Origin: Marinoscillum sp.
GTDB taxonomy: Bacteria > Bacteroidota > Bacteroidia > Cytophagales > Cyclobacteriaceae
Reading direction: 5' to 3'
Assembly (NCBI GenBank): GCA_024305105.1
Contig: JAMWZA010000023.1
Location: forward strand, 1-50,406
DNA length: 50,406 nucleotides
The notes under the pieces were generated by a model. It was not told the DNA's origin and searched no databases. It saw only the letters and a list, made by a program, of their open reading frames with translations. How positions within the stretch are numbered: the first letter of the stretch is position 1; every line of letters starts with the position of its first letter. The position numbers were made by a program, and so were the translations under genes. This document shows, piece after piece, positions 8,180 through 16,295 of the stretch.

Positions 8180-10147
8180 TCAGGAGTCGAAACGCTGACT
8201 TAATCCATAATCCACATAGAAGTCGAGTGAATTTGGATTCCGCATGGCTCCAAGGTTTGCTGAATTGTATTTATTCTTACCAAGCAAAATCTTCTTAACC
8301 GGAGCTTCCATTTTCTTACCACTAATCGTATAAGGAATGTCTGGAACCTCCACAATAGCATCTGGCACATGACGTCTCGAAAAATCCTCCGACAATTGCT
8401 CGGATATTTGCATTTTAAGCTCCTCATTCAGCTCAAAACCTTCATTCATCATTACAAAAAGTGGCATGAAATGCCTTCCACCCACCAGTTCCAGATTAAC
8501 GATTAGACTATCCTTTATAGCTTCCAGCTTATCTACACTTTGATAAATTTCGGCTGTGCCAATGCGAATTCCATGACGATTGAGTGTAGCATCTGACCTT
8601 CCTTTTATGACCAGCGTATTTCGATCAGTGATTAACAACCAATCTCCGTGACGCCAGATATCTGGGTATACATCAAAATAAGAATCATGATAGCGTTCGT
8701 TGTTATGATCACCCCAGAAGTAAATCGGCATAGAAGGCATTGGTTTGGTTACGACCATTTCTCCCACTTCATTAATCTGTGCATATCCATGATCATCATA
8801 TGAGAACATCGCACACCCCAGAGCTCGTCGTTGAATTTCACCTTCATAAACTGGTTCTGTAGGACATCCCCCCACAAAAGCTGAACAAACATCAGTTCCT
8901 CCACTCATAGAGCACAACCAAACATCCGATTTCACCTGTTGGTAAATCCATTCGAAACCCTCAGGTGGTAATGGCGATCCCGTACTGCTTATGGATCTCA
9001 AAGCAGATAAATCAAACGCTTTCCGAGGACTTAATCCTTTATTCATGGAAGCGACAATAAAAGGAGCACTGGTACCAAAATGATGAATGCCTACTTCCTC
9101 TGAAAGCTTCCATAATGTATTGAGATCTGGGTATCCCGGACTTCCGTCATATAAAACAATAGTCGCTCCTGCCAGCAGAGTGGATTGAACGTAATTCCAC
9201 ATCATCCATCCGGTAGTGGTAAACCAAAAATACTTTTCACCTGGTTTTACGTCATTGTGGAAAGTGATATATTTCAAATGTTCTAAAAGGACTCCTCCCT
9301 GAGAATGAGTGATGGCTTTTGGTTGTCCTGTGGTTCCTGATGAATACAACACCCAAATTGGATGAGAAAAGTCCACCGGATCAAATTCCAAGATAGCCTC
9401 AATGGAAACAACCTTACTCCAATGCTCCGCATAATCTATAAAGGAAAGTTTGTTCAAATAAGGTATCTGAATGACCGCCTGAAGTGAGGGCAACTCAGAG
9501 AGTATTTGATGAACTGTTTCCACCCGATCGTGAGCCTTCCCCTGATAATGATACCCATCAACAGTAATCAACACTTTGGGTTCGATTTGCTTGAATCGAT
9601 CCACTACACTGCTGGCTCCAAAATCCGGCGAGCAACTAGACCAAACTGCACCTAGAGAGCACGCCGCTAAGAAGCCGATAACCGCTTCGGGTATGTTGGG
9701 AATGTATGCTACTACACGATCTCCTTTTTGTACCCCATGTACCTGCAGGTAATTCCTAACTGCTGCGACTTGGTGTTCAAGTTCTTTCCAACTAATTCGA
9801 GTTACTTCATTACCTTCCTGTTTAAAAACAATGGCGTTATTTTCAGATCTGGCCATCCGAAACACATGCTCTGCATAATTGATTTTACTACCCTGAAACC
9901 AAGAGGTCTCTGGCATGACTGAATCGTCATGTTCATATTCTGGTTTTGAATGGTCAATAATCTCAAAGTACTCGTAAATACTCTTCCAGAAGGCCCTGGT
10001 ATCAGTGATTGACCAATCCCACAACTGATCATAATTTTCAAAGCACAATTCTTTATTAGCCGCAAGCCAATCGATATAGTGCTGCAGATTGGAGTCTGAT
10101 TTAAATGCTTCAGAAGGTTCCCATAGCTTCTTGGGGGTGGAAGTCAT
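8180..10147 (-). CDS. Acetoacetyl-CoA synthetase (acetoacetate-CoA ligase)
   Basis: Adenylate-forming enzyme that activates acetoacetate with ATP and CoA to give acetoacetyl-CoA. ATG 10147 gives a 655-residue protein, the usual family length; an in-frame TTG 13 codons upstream (10186) is less likely. The ATP-binding loop is VLYSSGTTGQPKAITHS. The C-terminal hinge and substrate-binding part reads WRHGDWLLITDRNTLVIKGR, and the catalytic Lys region is YTISGKKMEAPVKKIL. The N-terminal ACAS-type region (WFQGSKINYAEHV) and the overall pattern fit acetoacetyl-CoA synthetase better than acetyl-CoA synthetase. A thiolase that could use or make its product lies at 39994. A related short- or branched-chain acyl-CoA ligase cannot be fully excluded. 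Confidence 0.88.
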   Translation of the reverse strand: MTSTPKKLWEPSEAFKSDSNLQHYIDWLAANKELCFENYDQLWDWSITDTRAFWKSIYEYFEIIDHSKPEYEHDDSVMPETSWFQGSKINYAEHVFRMARSENNAIVFKQEGNEVTRISWKELEHQVAAVRNYLQVHGVQKGDRVVAYIPNIPEAVIGFLAACSLGAVWSSCSPDFGASSVVDRFKQIEPKVLITVDGYHYQGKAHDRVETVHQILSELPSLQAVIQIPYLNKLSFIDYAEHWSKVVSIEAILEFDPVDFSHPIWVLYSSGTTGQPKAITHSQGGVLLEHLKYITFHNDVKPGEKYFWFTTTGWMMWNYVQSTLLAGATIVLYDGSPGYPDLNTLWKLSEEVGIHHFGTSAPFIVASMNKGLSPRKAFDLSALRSISSTGSPLPPEGFEWIYQQVKSDVWLCSMSGGTDVCSAFVGGCPTEPVYEGEIQRRALGCAMFSYDDHGYAQINEVGEMVVTKPMPSMPIYFWGDHNNERYHDSYFDVYPDIWRHGDWLLITDRNTLVIKGRSDATLNRHGIRIGTAEIYQSVDKLEAIKDSLIVNLELVGGRHFMPLFVMMNEGFELNEELKMQISEQLSEDFSRRHVPDAIVEVPDIPYTISGKKMEAPVKKILLGKNKYNSANLGAMRNPNSLDFYVDYGLSQRFDS

Positions 10148-10262
10148 AGATTGAATTGGGTTTGGGTTGTTTAATTCGGATAACAAGTCTCCTACTTTTT
10201 GGTCCTTAAAAAAAATTGTCTCAAGATTTTCTCATAAAATTTTCTCGTCGGCAATGGAAATC

Positions 10263-10270
10263 TATCTTTG
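10263..10270 (+). promoter_or_regulatory. Bacteroidota -7 box (TATCTTTG) before the DUF4494 gene
   Basis: TATCTTTG fits the TAnnTTTG consensus of the primary Bacteroidota promoter and lies 40 bp before the ATG at 10310. No clear -33 TTG is present at the usual spacing, so the call rests on the -7 box alone. Confidence 0.4.
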
Positions 10271-10309
10271 CAGCCCTCTAAATATTTGTAAAACTAAAGT
10301 CTCTAAAGA

Positions 10310-10801
10310 ATGAAAATCTGGTACACCTGTAAGATTAAGCACAACAAAGAACTTGACGATGGCATGACGAAGCAGGTTACTGACACATTCTTACTAGATG
10401 CCGTATCCTATACCGATGCTGAATCTCGAGTTTATGAAATCTGTGAAAGGGATATTCGTGGTGAGTTTACCGTAACTCAAATTACCAAAACGAATATCGC
10501 TGAAGTGATCAACCATGAAGATTCAGAAAAATGGTTTAAAAGCAAGGTAGTCTATGCCACGGTAGATGGTGATAGTGAAAAAGAAGTAAAGATCAATACC
10601 TATATACTCGTTAGCGCTGAACACGCAAAGCAGGCATATGAGCGCATCGAGGAGCACTTAAATAGCATGTTGGTTCCTTACGACATTCCATCCATCACCC
10701 TAACGAACATACTGGAAGTATATCCCTATGACCCTGAGGGCCAAATACCATCTAATTTGAAGCCATTATCAGAAGTTGTTGGCGGGGAATCAGAATCTTA
10801 A
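10310..10801 (+). CDS. DUF4494 domain-containing protein
   Basis: Soluble protein of 163 residues matching the DUF4494 family, widespread in Bacteroidota and of unknown function. The family pattern is a MKIWYTCKIKHNK start, then TDTFLLDAVSYTDAESRVYE, and a C-terminal NILEVYPYD. There is no signal peptide or membrane segment. ATG 10310 is the first start and gives the typical family N terminus. It overlaps the 3' end of the convergent small gene at 10790 by 12 bp. It stands alone on the plus strand behind a TATCTTTG promoter box. Confidence 0.85.
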   Translation: MKIWYTCKIKHNKELDDGMTKQVTDTFLLDAVSYTDAESRVYEICERDIRGEFTVTQITKTNIAEVINHEDSEKWFKSKVVYATVDGDSEKEVKINTYILVSAEHAKQAYERIEEHLNSMLVPYDIPSITLTNILEVYPYDPEGQIPSNLKPLSEVVGGESES

Positions 10802-11041
10802 CTTACGCTCCCAGTAGGCCGCTTCGCTATCCGATTGAATTTTCTTTTGAATATCAGGGCGGTCTAATATTTCGTGTTGTGGAGGTCTGGAGGTAAAATG
10901 CCACCCAGAACAATCTTCACATTTATAGACATTGATGGGTCCACTATTTGGTGGGTAGTTGTTTCTGGATCGGATATCTACGAGCGCATCTACCGCTTGT
11001 ACTTCAGAATCATAAATACGCTTACCTGTACTGCATTTCAT
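10790..11041 (-). CDS. Small protein with CxxC zinc-binding-like motif, 83 aa
   Basis: ATG 11041 is preferred over the GTG two codons upstream. The protein begins MKCSTGKRIYDSEVQAVDAL and contains YKCEDCSGWHFTS, so cysteines near the N terminus plus the CxxC and a following His could bind zinc. Similar small Cys-containing proteins occur in Bacteroidota and in phages, but no function is known to me. It converges with the DUF4494 gene and overlaps its last 12 bases. The 25-bp gap to the next upstream gene (ending towards it from 11073) suggests cotranscription with that secreted protein. Confidence 0.7.
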   Translation of the reverse strand: MKCSTGKRIYDSEVQAVDALVDIRSRNNYPPNSGPINVYKCEDCSGWHFTSRPPQHEILDRPDIQKKIQSDSEAAYWERKLRF

Positions 11042-11072
11042 ATACACCTAACTCGATAGGTTGGTTTAGAGT

Positions 11073-11882
11073 TTACTCTTCCAGAAAATGATGACGCGTA
11101 AAGACATTGTGCGGAGTTATACGATATTCGATTTCACCGTCTGAGGTATAATGAACGATCTTCATGTCATCAAACCCAAAGATGTAGATGTTCATTTCCA
11201 CATTGAGGTCAAGGTTATGAGTAAACAGCTTCTTCATTAGACCCCAGGACTTCATGATCTCCTTCTTTTCACTTTTTGACATCTCATGGGTATTCAATGA
11301 GATGGAATTGGTCGATATGTAGCTTTCGTGAAGTTTTACCTGAACTTCTGCGGCCTGTTGTCCCTGCTGAGCCATAATTTGTTGAAACATATGTGCCGTA
11401 ATCAGGTCATGATTTAAATCTGCCAGCAAATCTGATTTCACTGAATCATCAGAAATATCATGATGATAATATTTCTCATAAAGAAAGTCATCGCTTACCT
11501 CTACCACTGAAAACAATAAGGTGTCGTAAATCATCAACGGATAGATATCTACAGGCACCAACAACATGGTAAAGTTCTGATGCTCAGTAAAATGCTTGAC
11601 ATAGACATCTATATCAGAACCTACATTAACATCTCTTCGCTTCAGCTTGACAGAATCACTTTTGATATTATGGCCTTTTTCTAAGAGGTACTGTAAGAAA
11701 ACCTTTGATTCAGTGAACTGATGCACGATATTTTCAATATCATCTATATGGTTCTCCTTAATGTATTCGGCCATAGACTCCCCCACTTCGGTAACATCTT
11801 CAGACGAACCGAAACGCTGCTGCGTAAAAGCAGACATTGCTGCGCATAGTAGTACGAATACAATTGCGGTGCGGTGAATCAT
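11073..11882 (-). CDS. Hypothetical secreted protein, 269 aa
   Basis: I do not recognise a family. A signal peptide is clear (MIHRTAIVFVLLCAAMSAFTQ), so the mature protein is periplasmic or secreted. The mature part is acidic and mixed alpha/beta in appearance, with no cysteine and no repeats. It contains a His-rich stretch near YEKYYHHDISDDSV and ends in RITPHNVFTRHHFLEE. ATG 11882 gives the complete signal sequence. The gene lies between the small CxxC protein and the formylglycine-generating-enzyme homologue, all on the minus strand, which permits a common transcript. No function is proposed. Confidence 0.75.
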   Translation of the reverse strand: MIHRTAIVFVLLCAAMSAFTQQRFGSSEDVTEVGESMAEYIKENHIDDIENIVHQFTESKVFLQYLLEKGHNIKSDSVKLKRRDVNVGSDIDVYVKHFTEHQNFTMLLVPVDIYPLMIYDTLLFSVVEVSDDFLYEKYYHHDISDDSVKSDLLADLNHDLITAHMFQQIMAQQGQQAAEVQVKLHESYISTNSISLNTHEMSKSEKKEIMKSWGLMKKLFTHNLDLNVEMNIYIFGFDDMKIVHYTSDGEIEYRITPHNVFTRHHFLEE

Positions 11883-11948
11883 GGTAGCTAGCAGGGTCTG
11901 GTAATAGGCAAAAATAAGCTTAATTATGTCATCACAAAATATTAAACT

Positions 11949-13016
11949 TTAAAGGTCTTTAACGCAACGAAACCCTGTATGGTTAAACCCTGAGTCCTTG
12001 GAAGAACTCATTCTTCTTGCCACACGATAACCACTGCAGTATGAGTCATTGCAAAGGAAAGACCCACCTCGAATCACATGCTTAGGTGTATAGGGTTCTC
12101 TTGGATCATAATAATTTTGAGAGCCAGTGGGATTACTAACCTGAGACTCTTCGGCATACTGCTGATAGGTCGTGACATCATACTTATCTTCACACCACTC
12201 CCATACATTTCCCGCCACATCATATAGCCCATACCCATTTGGAGGAAATGACTTGACAGGTGCTGTACCTTTATAACCATCAAGCTCATAATTTTGAAAC
12301 GGAAATTTTCCCTGCCAAAAGTTGGCTTTATCAGAGGCCTCTTCAATAGTACCATTCCCCCAGGGGTATTTTACATCATCACGTCCTCCCATTGCTGCCC
12401 ATTCCCATTCAGCTTCGGTTGGTAATCGTTTCCCGGCCCATTCGGCGTATGCCTGAGCATCTTCCCATGCTATATGCACTACGGGATGATCCATCCGGTC
12501 TTCAATACGACTTCCCGGACCCTCAGGGTGTTGCCAATTCGCCCCGATAGTCCACTTCCACCACTGACTGTAATTGTTGAGATCAACGGGCCCTTCGGTT
12601 TCCTGGAATACCAATGACCCTGCTTTCAGAACAGAATCTGCAGGTTTTGGAGTGCCCGGAGGTACCTGCTCTTTGATTTCTTCCCAGTCAATATCCTGCT
12701 CAGCTATGGTTACGTAACCAGTAGCATCAACAAATTTCTTGAAATGGGCATTTGTCACTTCAGTAGCATCCATGTAGAAACCAGAAACGGCTACTTCGTG
12801 CCTTGGAAACTCATCCTTATATGCCTGATCAGATTTACCACCCATGATAAAACTACCAGATGGAATAGTAACCATTCCCGCAGGGATTGTTTCTTTAGAC
12901 GATAGAGACCCGTTGGTTGTATCCTCATTGGAACTATTCGTCTCCGAGGAAGAACAACCGATTAAAATAGTCAATAAACAGACTGTGATATAATGCTTAA
13001 TTGATCGTGAATTCAT
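11949..13016 (-). CDS. Formylglycine-generating-enzyme (SUMF1) family lipoprotein
   Basis: Formylglycine-generating enzymes oxidise the active-site Cys of type I sulfatases to formylglycine. ATG 13016 gives a lipoprotein signal peptide with lipobox LIGC; the longer TTG start at 13025 is unlikely. The FGE-sulfatase domain begins MVTIPSGSFIMGGKSDQAYK and contains DATEVTNAHF, RLPTEAEWEWAAMGG and NVWEWCED. Near the C terminus RGGSFLCNDSYCSGYR preserves two cysteines four residues apart (Cys322 and Cys327 in this numbering), the arrangement of the catalytic copper-binding pair in true FGEs. Many SUMF1-like proteins such as the gliding lipoproteins lack them. Activity is therefore plausible, in the periplasm or on a membrane. 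No sulfatase gene is in the window. Confidence 0.85.
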   Translation of the reverse strand: MNSRSIKHYITVCLLTILIGCSSSETNSSNEDTTNGSLSSKETIPAGMVTIPSGSFIMGGKSDQAYKDEFPRHEVAVSGFYMDATEVTNAHFKKFVDATGYVTIAEQDIDWEEIKEQVPPGTPKPADSVLKAGSLVFQETEGPVDLNNYSQWWKWTIGANWQHPEGPGSRIEDRMDHPVVHIAWEDAQAYAEWAGKRLPTEAEWEWAAMGGRDDVKYPWGNGTIEEASDKANFWQGKFPFQNYELDGYKGTAPVKSFPPNGYGLYDVAGNVWEWCEDKYDVTTYQQYAEESQVSNPTGSQNYYDPREPYTPKHVIRGGSFLCNDSYCSGYRVARRMSSSKDSGFNHTGFRCVKDL

Positions 13017-13291
13017 AATTTTCAAACATAATCATTAAGCCCAACTTCACGTTTCATTTTGATCTCATTTACCGAAAAAGGTTCAAAAAAGAGAAAAAGT
13101 AAGATAAGCAATGATTTTTTGTCAGATTTTAAGGGCATGAAGCTTCGTGATTACCAAGAATAATATTACTTTGCATTGCCAAGGTTAACTTATTCTATAA
13201 TCCTTATGCTGGTTTACCAGTTGCGCCTTAGTAGTTAGATAAGTTATCAGGTATTATAAAACTGAAAAACTACTAAACACTTTAAACAACG

Positions 13292-13747
13292 ATGAAAATT
13301 TTAAGAAATCTCACATTATTTAGTCTTTTAGCAGCGTTCGTTACCCTTTACTCATGTGGTGAAGACGGTGGAACTGATGTCAAATCGGATCAAGAGCTAA
13401 CAATCGAAGCATTGTCCGGAACGTGGAATGTGAATGGTTCTAGTAGCCAATTTGGAAATTTACCAGACGATGCTCTTAGTTCAGTAACCATTACCTCCAC
13501 TGGCTTTTCTCTGTCTGGAGATATTACAAGTGTAGTTGATGGTGGTACTTTTACTGTTTCTGAAGAAGGAACGCTAACTAATCCAAGCGTCAATATCACT
13601 TCAGCTGATGTAGAAGTAGACGGAGATGTAACTGTTTCGTTAAATGCTGCGAAGACTAAACTAACTGTTTCATTTACTACTGTAGCAAAAGATGCTCGCG
13701 TTAGCGGAACTGGATCTTTCGTGATTGTACTAGATAAAGCAAGCTAA
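13292..13747 (+). CDS. Hypothetical lipoprotein, 151 aa
   Basis: A signal peptide with lipobox-like LYSC (MKILRNLTLFSLLAAFVTLYSC) leads into an acidic linker and a Thr/Ser/Val-rich beta-strand domain (LSGTWNVNGSS onwards, alternating ITSTG, VTITS and VDGDVTVSL patterns). The LxGTW start is reminiscent of small lipocalin-like or DUF lipoproteins of Bacteroidota, but I cannot assign a family. ATG 13292 is the only sensible start. It is monocistronic, with a strong hairpin terminator 33 bp after its stop. Confidence 0.75.
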   Translation: MKILRNLTLFSLLAAFVTLYSCGEDGGTDVKSDQELTIEALSGTWNVNGSSSQFGNLPDDALSSVTITSTGFSLSGDITSVVDGGTFTVSEEGTLTNPSVNITSADVEVDGDVTVSLNAAKTKLTVSFTTVAKDARVSGTGSFVIVLDKAS

Positions 13748-13779
13748 GTAATAGCTAAATCAAAAATATACGTAAAAAA

Positions 13780-13806
13780 GCCTCGCACAAGCGAGGCTTT
13801 TTTTTT
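13780..13806. terminator. Bidirectional rho-independent terminator
   Basis: Perfect 7-bp stem GCCTCGC / GCGAGGC with ACAA loop (13780-13797), followed by nine T on the plus strand and preceded by six A, which are U on the minus-strand transcript. It can end both the lipoprotein gene (plus) and the uxuA operon (minus). Confidence 0.9.
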
Positions 13807-13853
13807 GCTCTGGACTTTTATTGCTCCTCTTATTAAACGTCTCAGTTTATCAA

Positions 13854-15035
13854 TTAGAAGCTTCTTCTGATTCCTAGTTCCAGTCCTCTCAATTCAGCAA
13901 GTCCTCTCAAACGACCAATTGCTGAATACCCTGGATTTGTTTGCTTCGCCAGATCATCAAGCATCTGATGTCCATGATCCGGACGAAAGGGCATTCTATG
14001 TGCAAGCCCAAGATCAACCCGTCGCTTCTGCTCTTCCACTAGAGCCTTCATAACGCCATACATGTCTACATCCCCATTCAGATGATCGGCTTCATAGAAA
14101 TTGCCCTCAGCATCTCTTTTTGTTGCCCTTAAATGAATGAAATTCACTTTATGACCCAAACGATGAACCATCCCTACCAGATCATTATCTGGTCTTACAC
14201 CATAAGAACCCGTACAGAAACATAACCCGTTGTGAAAGCTATCGTATGCTTCCAACAGTTGGTTTGCATCTCTTTCTGTACTGACTACTCTCGGCAAGCC
14301 TAAGATTGGGAATGGAGGATCATCGGGATGAATAGTCATCATTACTCCGGATTCTTCTGCCGTAGGAATAATTGCACGGAGAAAACCATAGAGATTATTG
14401 CGCAATTCCTTATCTCCTATTTCTGAATAAGTGTTCAGCACATTCTGAAACTGCTCCAAAGAATAACCCTCTTCAGCGCCAGGAAGACCTGCGATGATAT
14501 TACTAACGAGTAAGTCCTTGTCGGCGGTGGACATGGCGTTGTAAACTGCCTCAGCTTTTTTGATTTGTTCAGAATTATATGCTACCTCAGCGCCTGGCCT
14601 TTTGAGTAAGAACATTTCAAAAGCCGCAAACTGGGCAGCATCGAAGCGAAGGGCTTTGGAACCATCTGGTAACTCGTAAGCTAAATCGGTCCTTGTCCAA
14701 TCCAAAACAGGCATAAAATTATAACATACGGTGTCTACTCCACACTTTCCGAGATTTCTGATACTCTCCTTATAATTTTCTATGTACTCCAAGTATTTGC
14801 CTGTGCGCTTTTTGATGTCCTCATGCACTGGAATGCTCTCCACTACGCTCCATGTTAGACCAGCGGCCTCAATTTCATCTTTCCTCTTTTGAATTTCGTC
14901 AACGGTCCACACCTGCCCATTTGGAATGTGATGCAATGCGTTTACAATGCCGGTAGCACCGGCCATTTTAATGTGCGACAGGGGTATGAGGTCTTTTGGG
15001 CCGTACCACCTCCACGTTTGTTCTAATCCTTTCAT
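13854..15035 (-). CDS. uxuA: D-mannonate dehydratase
   Basis: Dehydrates D-mannonate to 2-keto-3-deoxygluconate in glucuronate catabolism (EC 4.2.1.8). At 393 residues it has the family's normal length. Diagnostic stretches are the N-terminal [20 protein letters not shown], the metal-binding region [20 protein letters not shown], the conserved [14 protein letters not shown] and RPDHGHQML near the C terminus. The gene follows the SDR gene on the same strand after 12 bp, so the two form an operon for two consecutive steps (fructuronate to mannonate to KDG). A perfect palindrome upstream of the SDR gene is a likely operator for both. The uronate isomerase UxaC and the KDG kinase and aldolase are not in the window. 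Confidence 0.95.
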   Translation of the reverse strand: MKGLEQTWRWYGPKDLIPLSHIKMAGATGIVNALHHIPNGQVWTVDEIQKRKDEIEAAGLTWSVVESIPVHEDIKKRTGKYLEYIENYKESIRNLGKCGVDTVCYNFMPVLDWTRTDLAYELPDGSKALRFDAAQFAAFEMFLLKRPGAEVAYNSEQIKKAEAVYNAMSTADKDLLVSNIIAGLPGAEEGYSLEQFQNVLNTYSEIGDKELRNNLYGFLRAIIPTAEESGVMMTIHPDDPPFPILGLPRVVSTERDANQLLEAYDSFHNGLCFCTGSYGVRPDNDLVGMVHRLGHKVNFIHLRATKRDAEGNFYEADHLNGDVDMYGVMKALVEEQKRRVDLGLAHRMPFRPDHGHQMLDDLAKQTNPGYSAIGRLRGLAELRGLELGIRRSF

Positions 15036-15047
15036 AATTCTATTTCT

Positions 15048-15899
15048 TTATACTCCACTAAATGCACTAAATCCTCCATCAATTGGGACAACTACTCCTG
15101 TTACGAATTTGGATCCCTTGCTGCAAAGCCAAAGCAACGTTCCAGTAAGATCCTCTGGCTCTCCAAACTTACCCATAGGGGTGTGATCAATAATGGTATT
15201 GCCGCGAGCAGTCAGTTCACCAGATTCTGTGGTCAACAACGAACGATTTTGATCCGTCAAGAAGAACCCCGGTGCTAAGGCATTAACGCGAATTCCTACT
15301 TTTGAAAAATGAACTGCGAGCCATTGAGTGAAGTTACTTACAGCTGCTTTTGCTCCACTGTAGGCAGGGATTTTCGTCAGTGGGGTAAATGCATTCATTG
15401 AAGACACGTTGATAACGGAGCAACCCTCTCTACCTACCATATCCTTTGCAAAAACCTGAGTAGGTAAAAGTGTACCAATGAAATTCAGGTTGAAAACGAA
15501 CTGGACACCATCTGGATCTAAATCAAAAAATGTCGTCAATTCTTCATTGCTGGTCAGATCCTCAAGTTCAAGGTGTGGTTTTGATGTGGTCCCTTTGGGG
15601 TGATTCCCTCCGGCACCGTTGATTAAAATATCACATGGACCTAATTGCTCACTCACCACCTTCTGAGCGTTTTTTAAACTTTTCAATTGTAGAACATTTG
15701 CTTCTACCCCTATTGCTGTACCCCCTTTAGCATTGATCGATTCGGCTACAGCGTTTGCATTTTCTATTTTCAGGTCTAAAATAGCCACTTTCATTCCTTG
15801 TTCTGCCAGAGAAAGTGCCATGGTGCTACAAAGCACACCTCCACCTCCAGTTACCACGGCTACTTTACCAGATAATTCTTGATATTTGGGAATACTCAT
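15048..15899 (-). CDS. SDR-family D-mannonate (fructuronate) oxidoreductase, UxuB-like
   Basis: NAD(P)-dependent short-chain dehydrogenase. The nucleotide-binding loop is VVTGGGGVLCSTMA; the catalytic Ser lies in INVSSMNAF and the Tyr/Lys pair in AYSGAKAAVSNF. The stretch INGAGGNHPKGTTSK resembles what I recall of Bacillus-type SDR mannonate oxidoreductases (YjmF/UxuB), which reduce fructuronate to mannonate. Adjacency to uxuA supports this role over alternatives such as a DEH reductase or KduD. ATG 15899 is the first start and gives 283 residues. The start lies 25 bp from a 37-nt perfect palindrome, an obvious regulator-binding site. Confidence 0.8.
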   Translation of the reverse strand: MSIPKYQELSGKVAVVTGGGGVLCSTMALSLAEQGMKVAILDLKIENANAVAESINAKGGTAIGVEANVLQLKSLKNAQKVVSEQLGPCDILINGAGGNHPKGTTSKPHLELEDLTSNEELTTFFDLDPDGVQFVFNLNFIGTLLPTQVFAKDMVGREGCSVINVSSMNAFTPLTKIPAYSGAKAAVSNFTQWLAVHFSKVGIRVNALAPGFFLTDQNRSLLTTESGELTARGNTIIDHTPMGKFGEPEDLTGTLLWLCSKGSKFVTGVVVPIDGGFSAFSGV

Positions 15900-15923
15900 G
15901 ATGTTGAATTATTGAATGTGAAA

Positions 15924-15960
15924 AATCCTTTTCTGTGTAATATATACACAGAAAAGGATT
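15924..15960. promoter_or_regulatory. Perfect 16-bp-arm palindrome, candidate operator of the uxu operon
   Basis: Arm AATCCTTTTCTGTGTA (15924-15939), spacer ATATA, and the exact complementary arm at 15945-15960. Its inner 17-mer CTGTGTAATATATACAC (15933-15949) recurs identically at 37128-37144 before the DUF4861 gene. The core is dyadic (TGTGTA-N5-TACACA), as expected for a dimeric repressor or activator. The regulator is not identified. The long arms could also form an RNA hairpin in the leader. Confidence 0.7.
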
Positions 15961-16205
15961 TAAGAAAATATATTACTCTTTAGAATTAATCAAATTAACC
16001 TATTTGGTCAACTCCTGATATGAAAACAGATTAAAACCATGCATTAAGATCAGTAAGTTCAATCGAATTAATTTCTGTTAAAATCCGAAAAATAAACCAA
16101 TTCAAAATCCGAATATAGTAGTAAAATAACTCTTTGTTTACAACGTTTTTATTGTCTCTTAATTTGTTCTTATTTAAATGCTATCGTTCACAGGCACTAT
16201 AAATG

Positions 16206-16216
16206 TTTGTACGATT
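16206..16216 (+). promoter_or_regulatory. TTTGTACGATT element before the TIG lipoprotein gene
   Basis: This 11-mer occurs on the minus strand at 35878-35888 before the second beta-helix gene. It lies 80 bp before ATG 16296. Here only one copy of the TTGTAC core is present, so it is the weakest of the three sites. Confidence 0.3.
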
Positions 16217-16295
16217 TTACTCCTTCTCTGAATTCAGGTATTTATTGGTTTTACCAGTTTTACAGTGTACCGAATTGTAAAAACCAAATAATATT

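Larger units (their letters stand above)
15900..16295. other. Divergent intergenic region between the uxu operon and the TIG lipoprotein
   Basis: About 400 AT-rich bases without a credible ORF. It holds the perfect palindrome at 15924-15960 near the SDR gene and a TTTGTACGATT element at 16206-16216 near the plus-strand gene. Promoters for both directions must lie here, but I see no clear TAnnTTTG box. Confidence 0.6.

Noticed and set aside
10874-11059. 61-aa ORF on the plus strand
   Set aside because: It is antisense to the conserved-looking CxxC protein and lacks any recognisable feature.
15048-15899. DEH reductase of alginate catabolism
   Set aside because: Direct linkage to uxuA and the GAGGNHP motif favour a mannonate oxidoreductase; no KDG kinase or KdgF-like gene is nearby.
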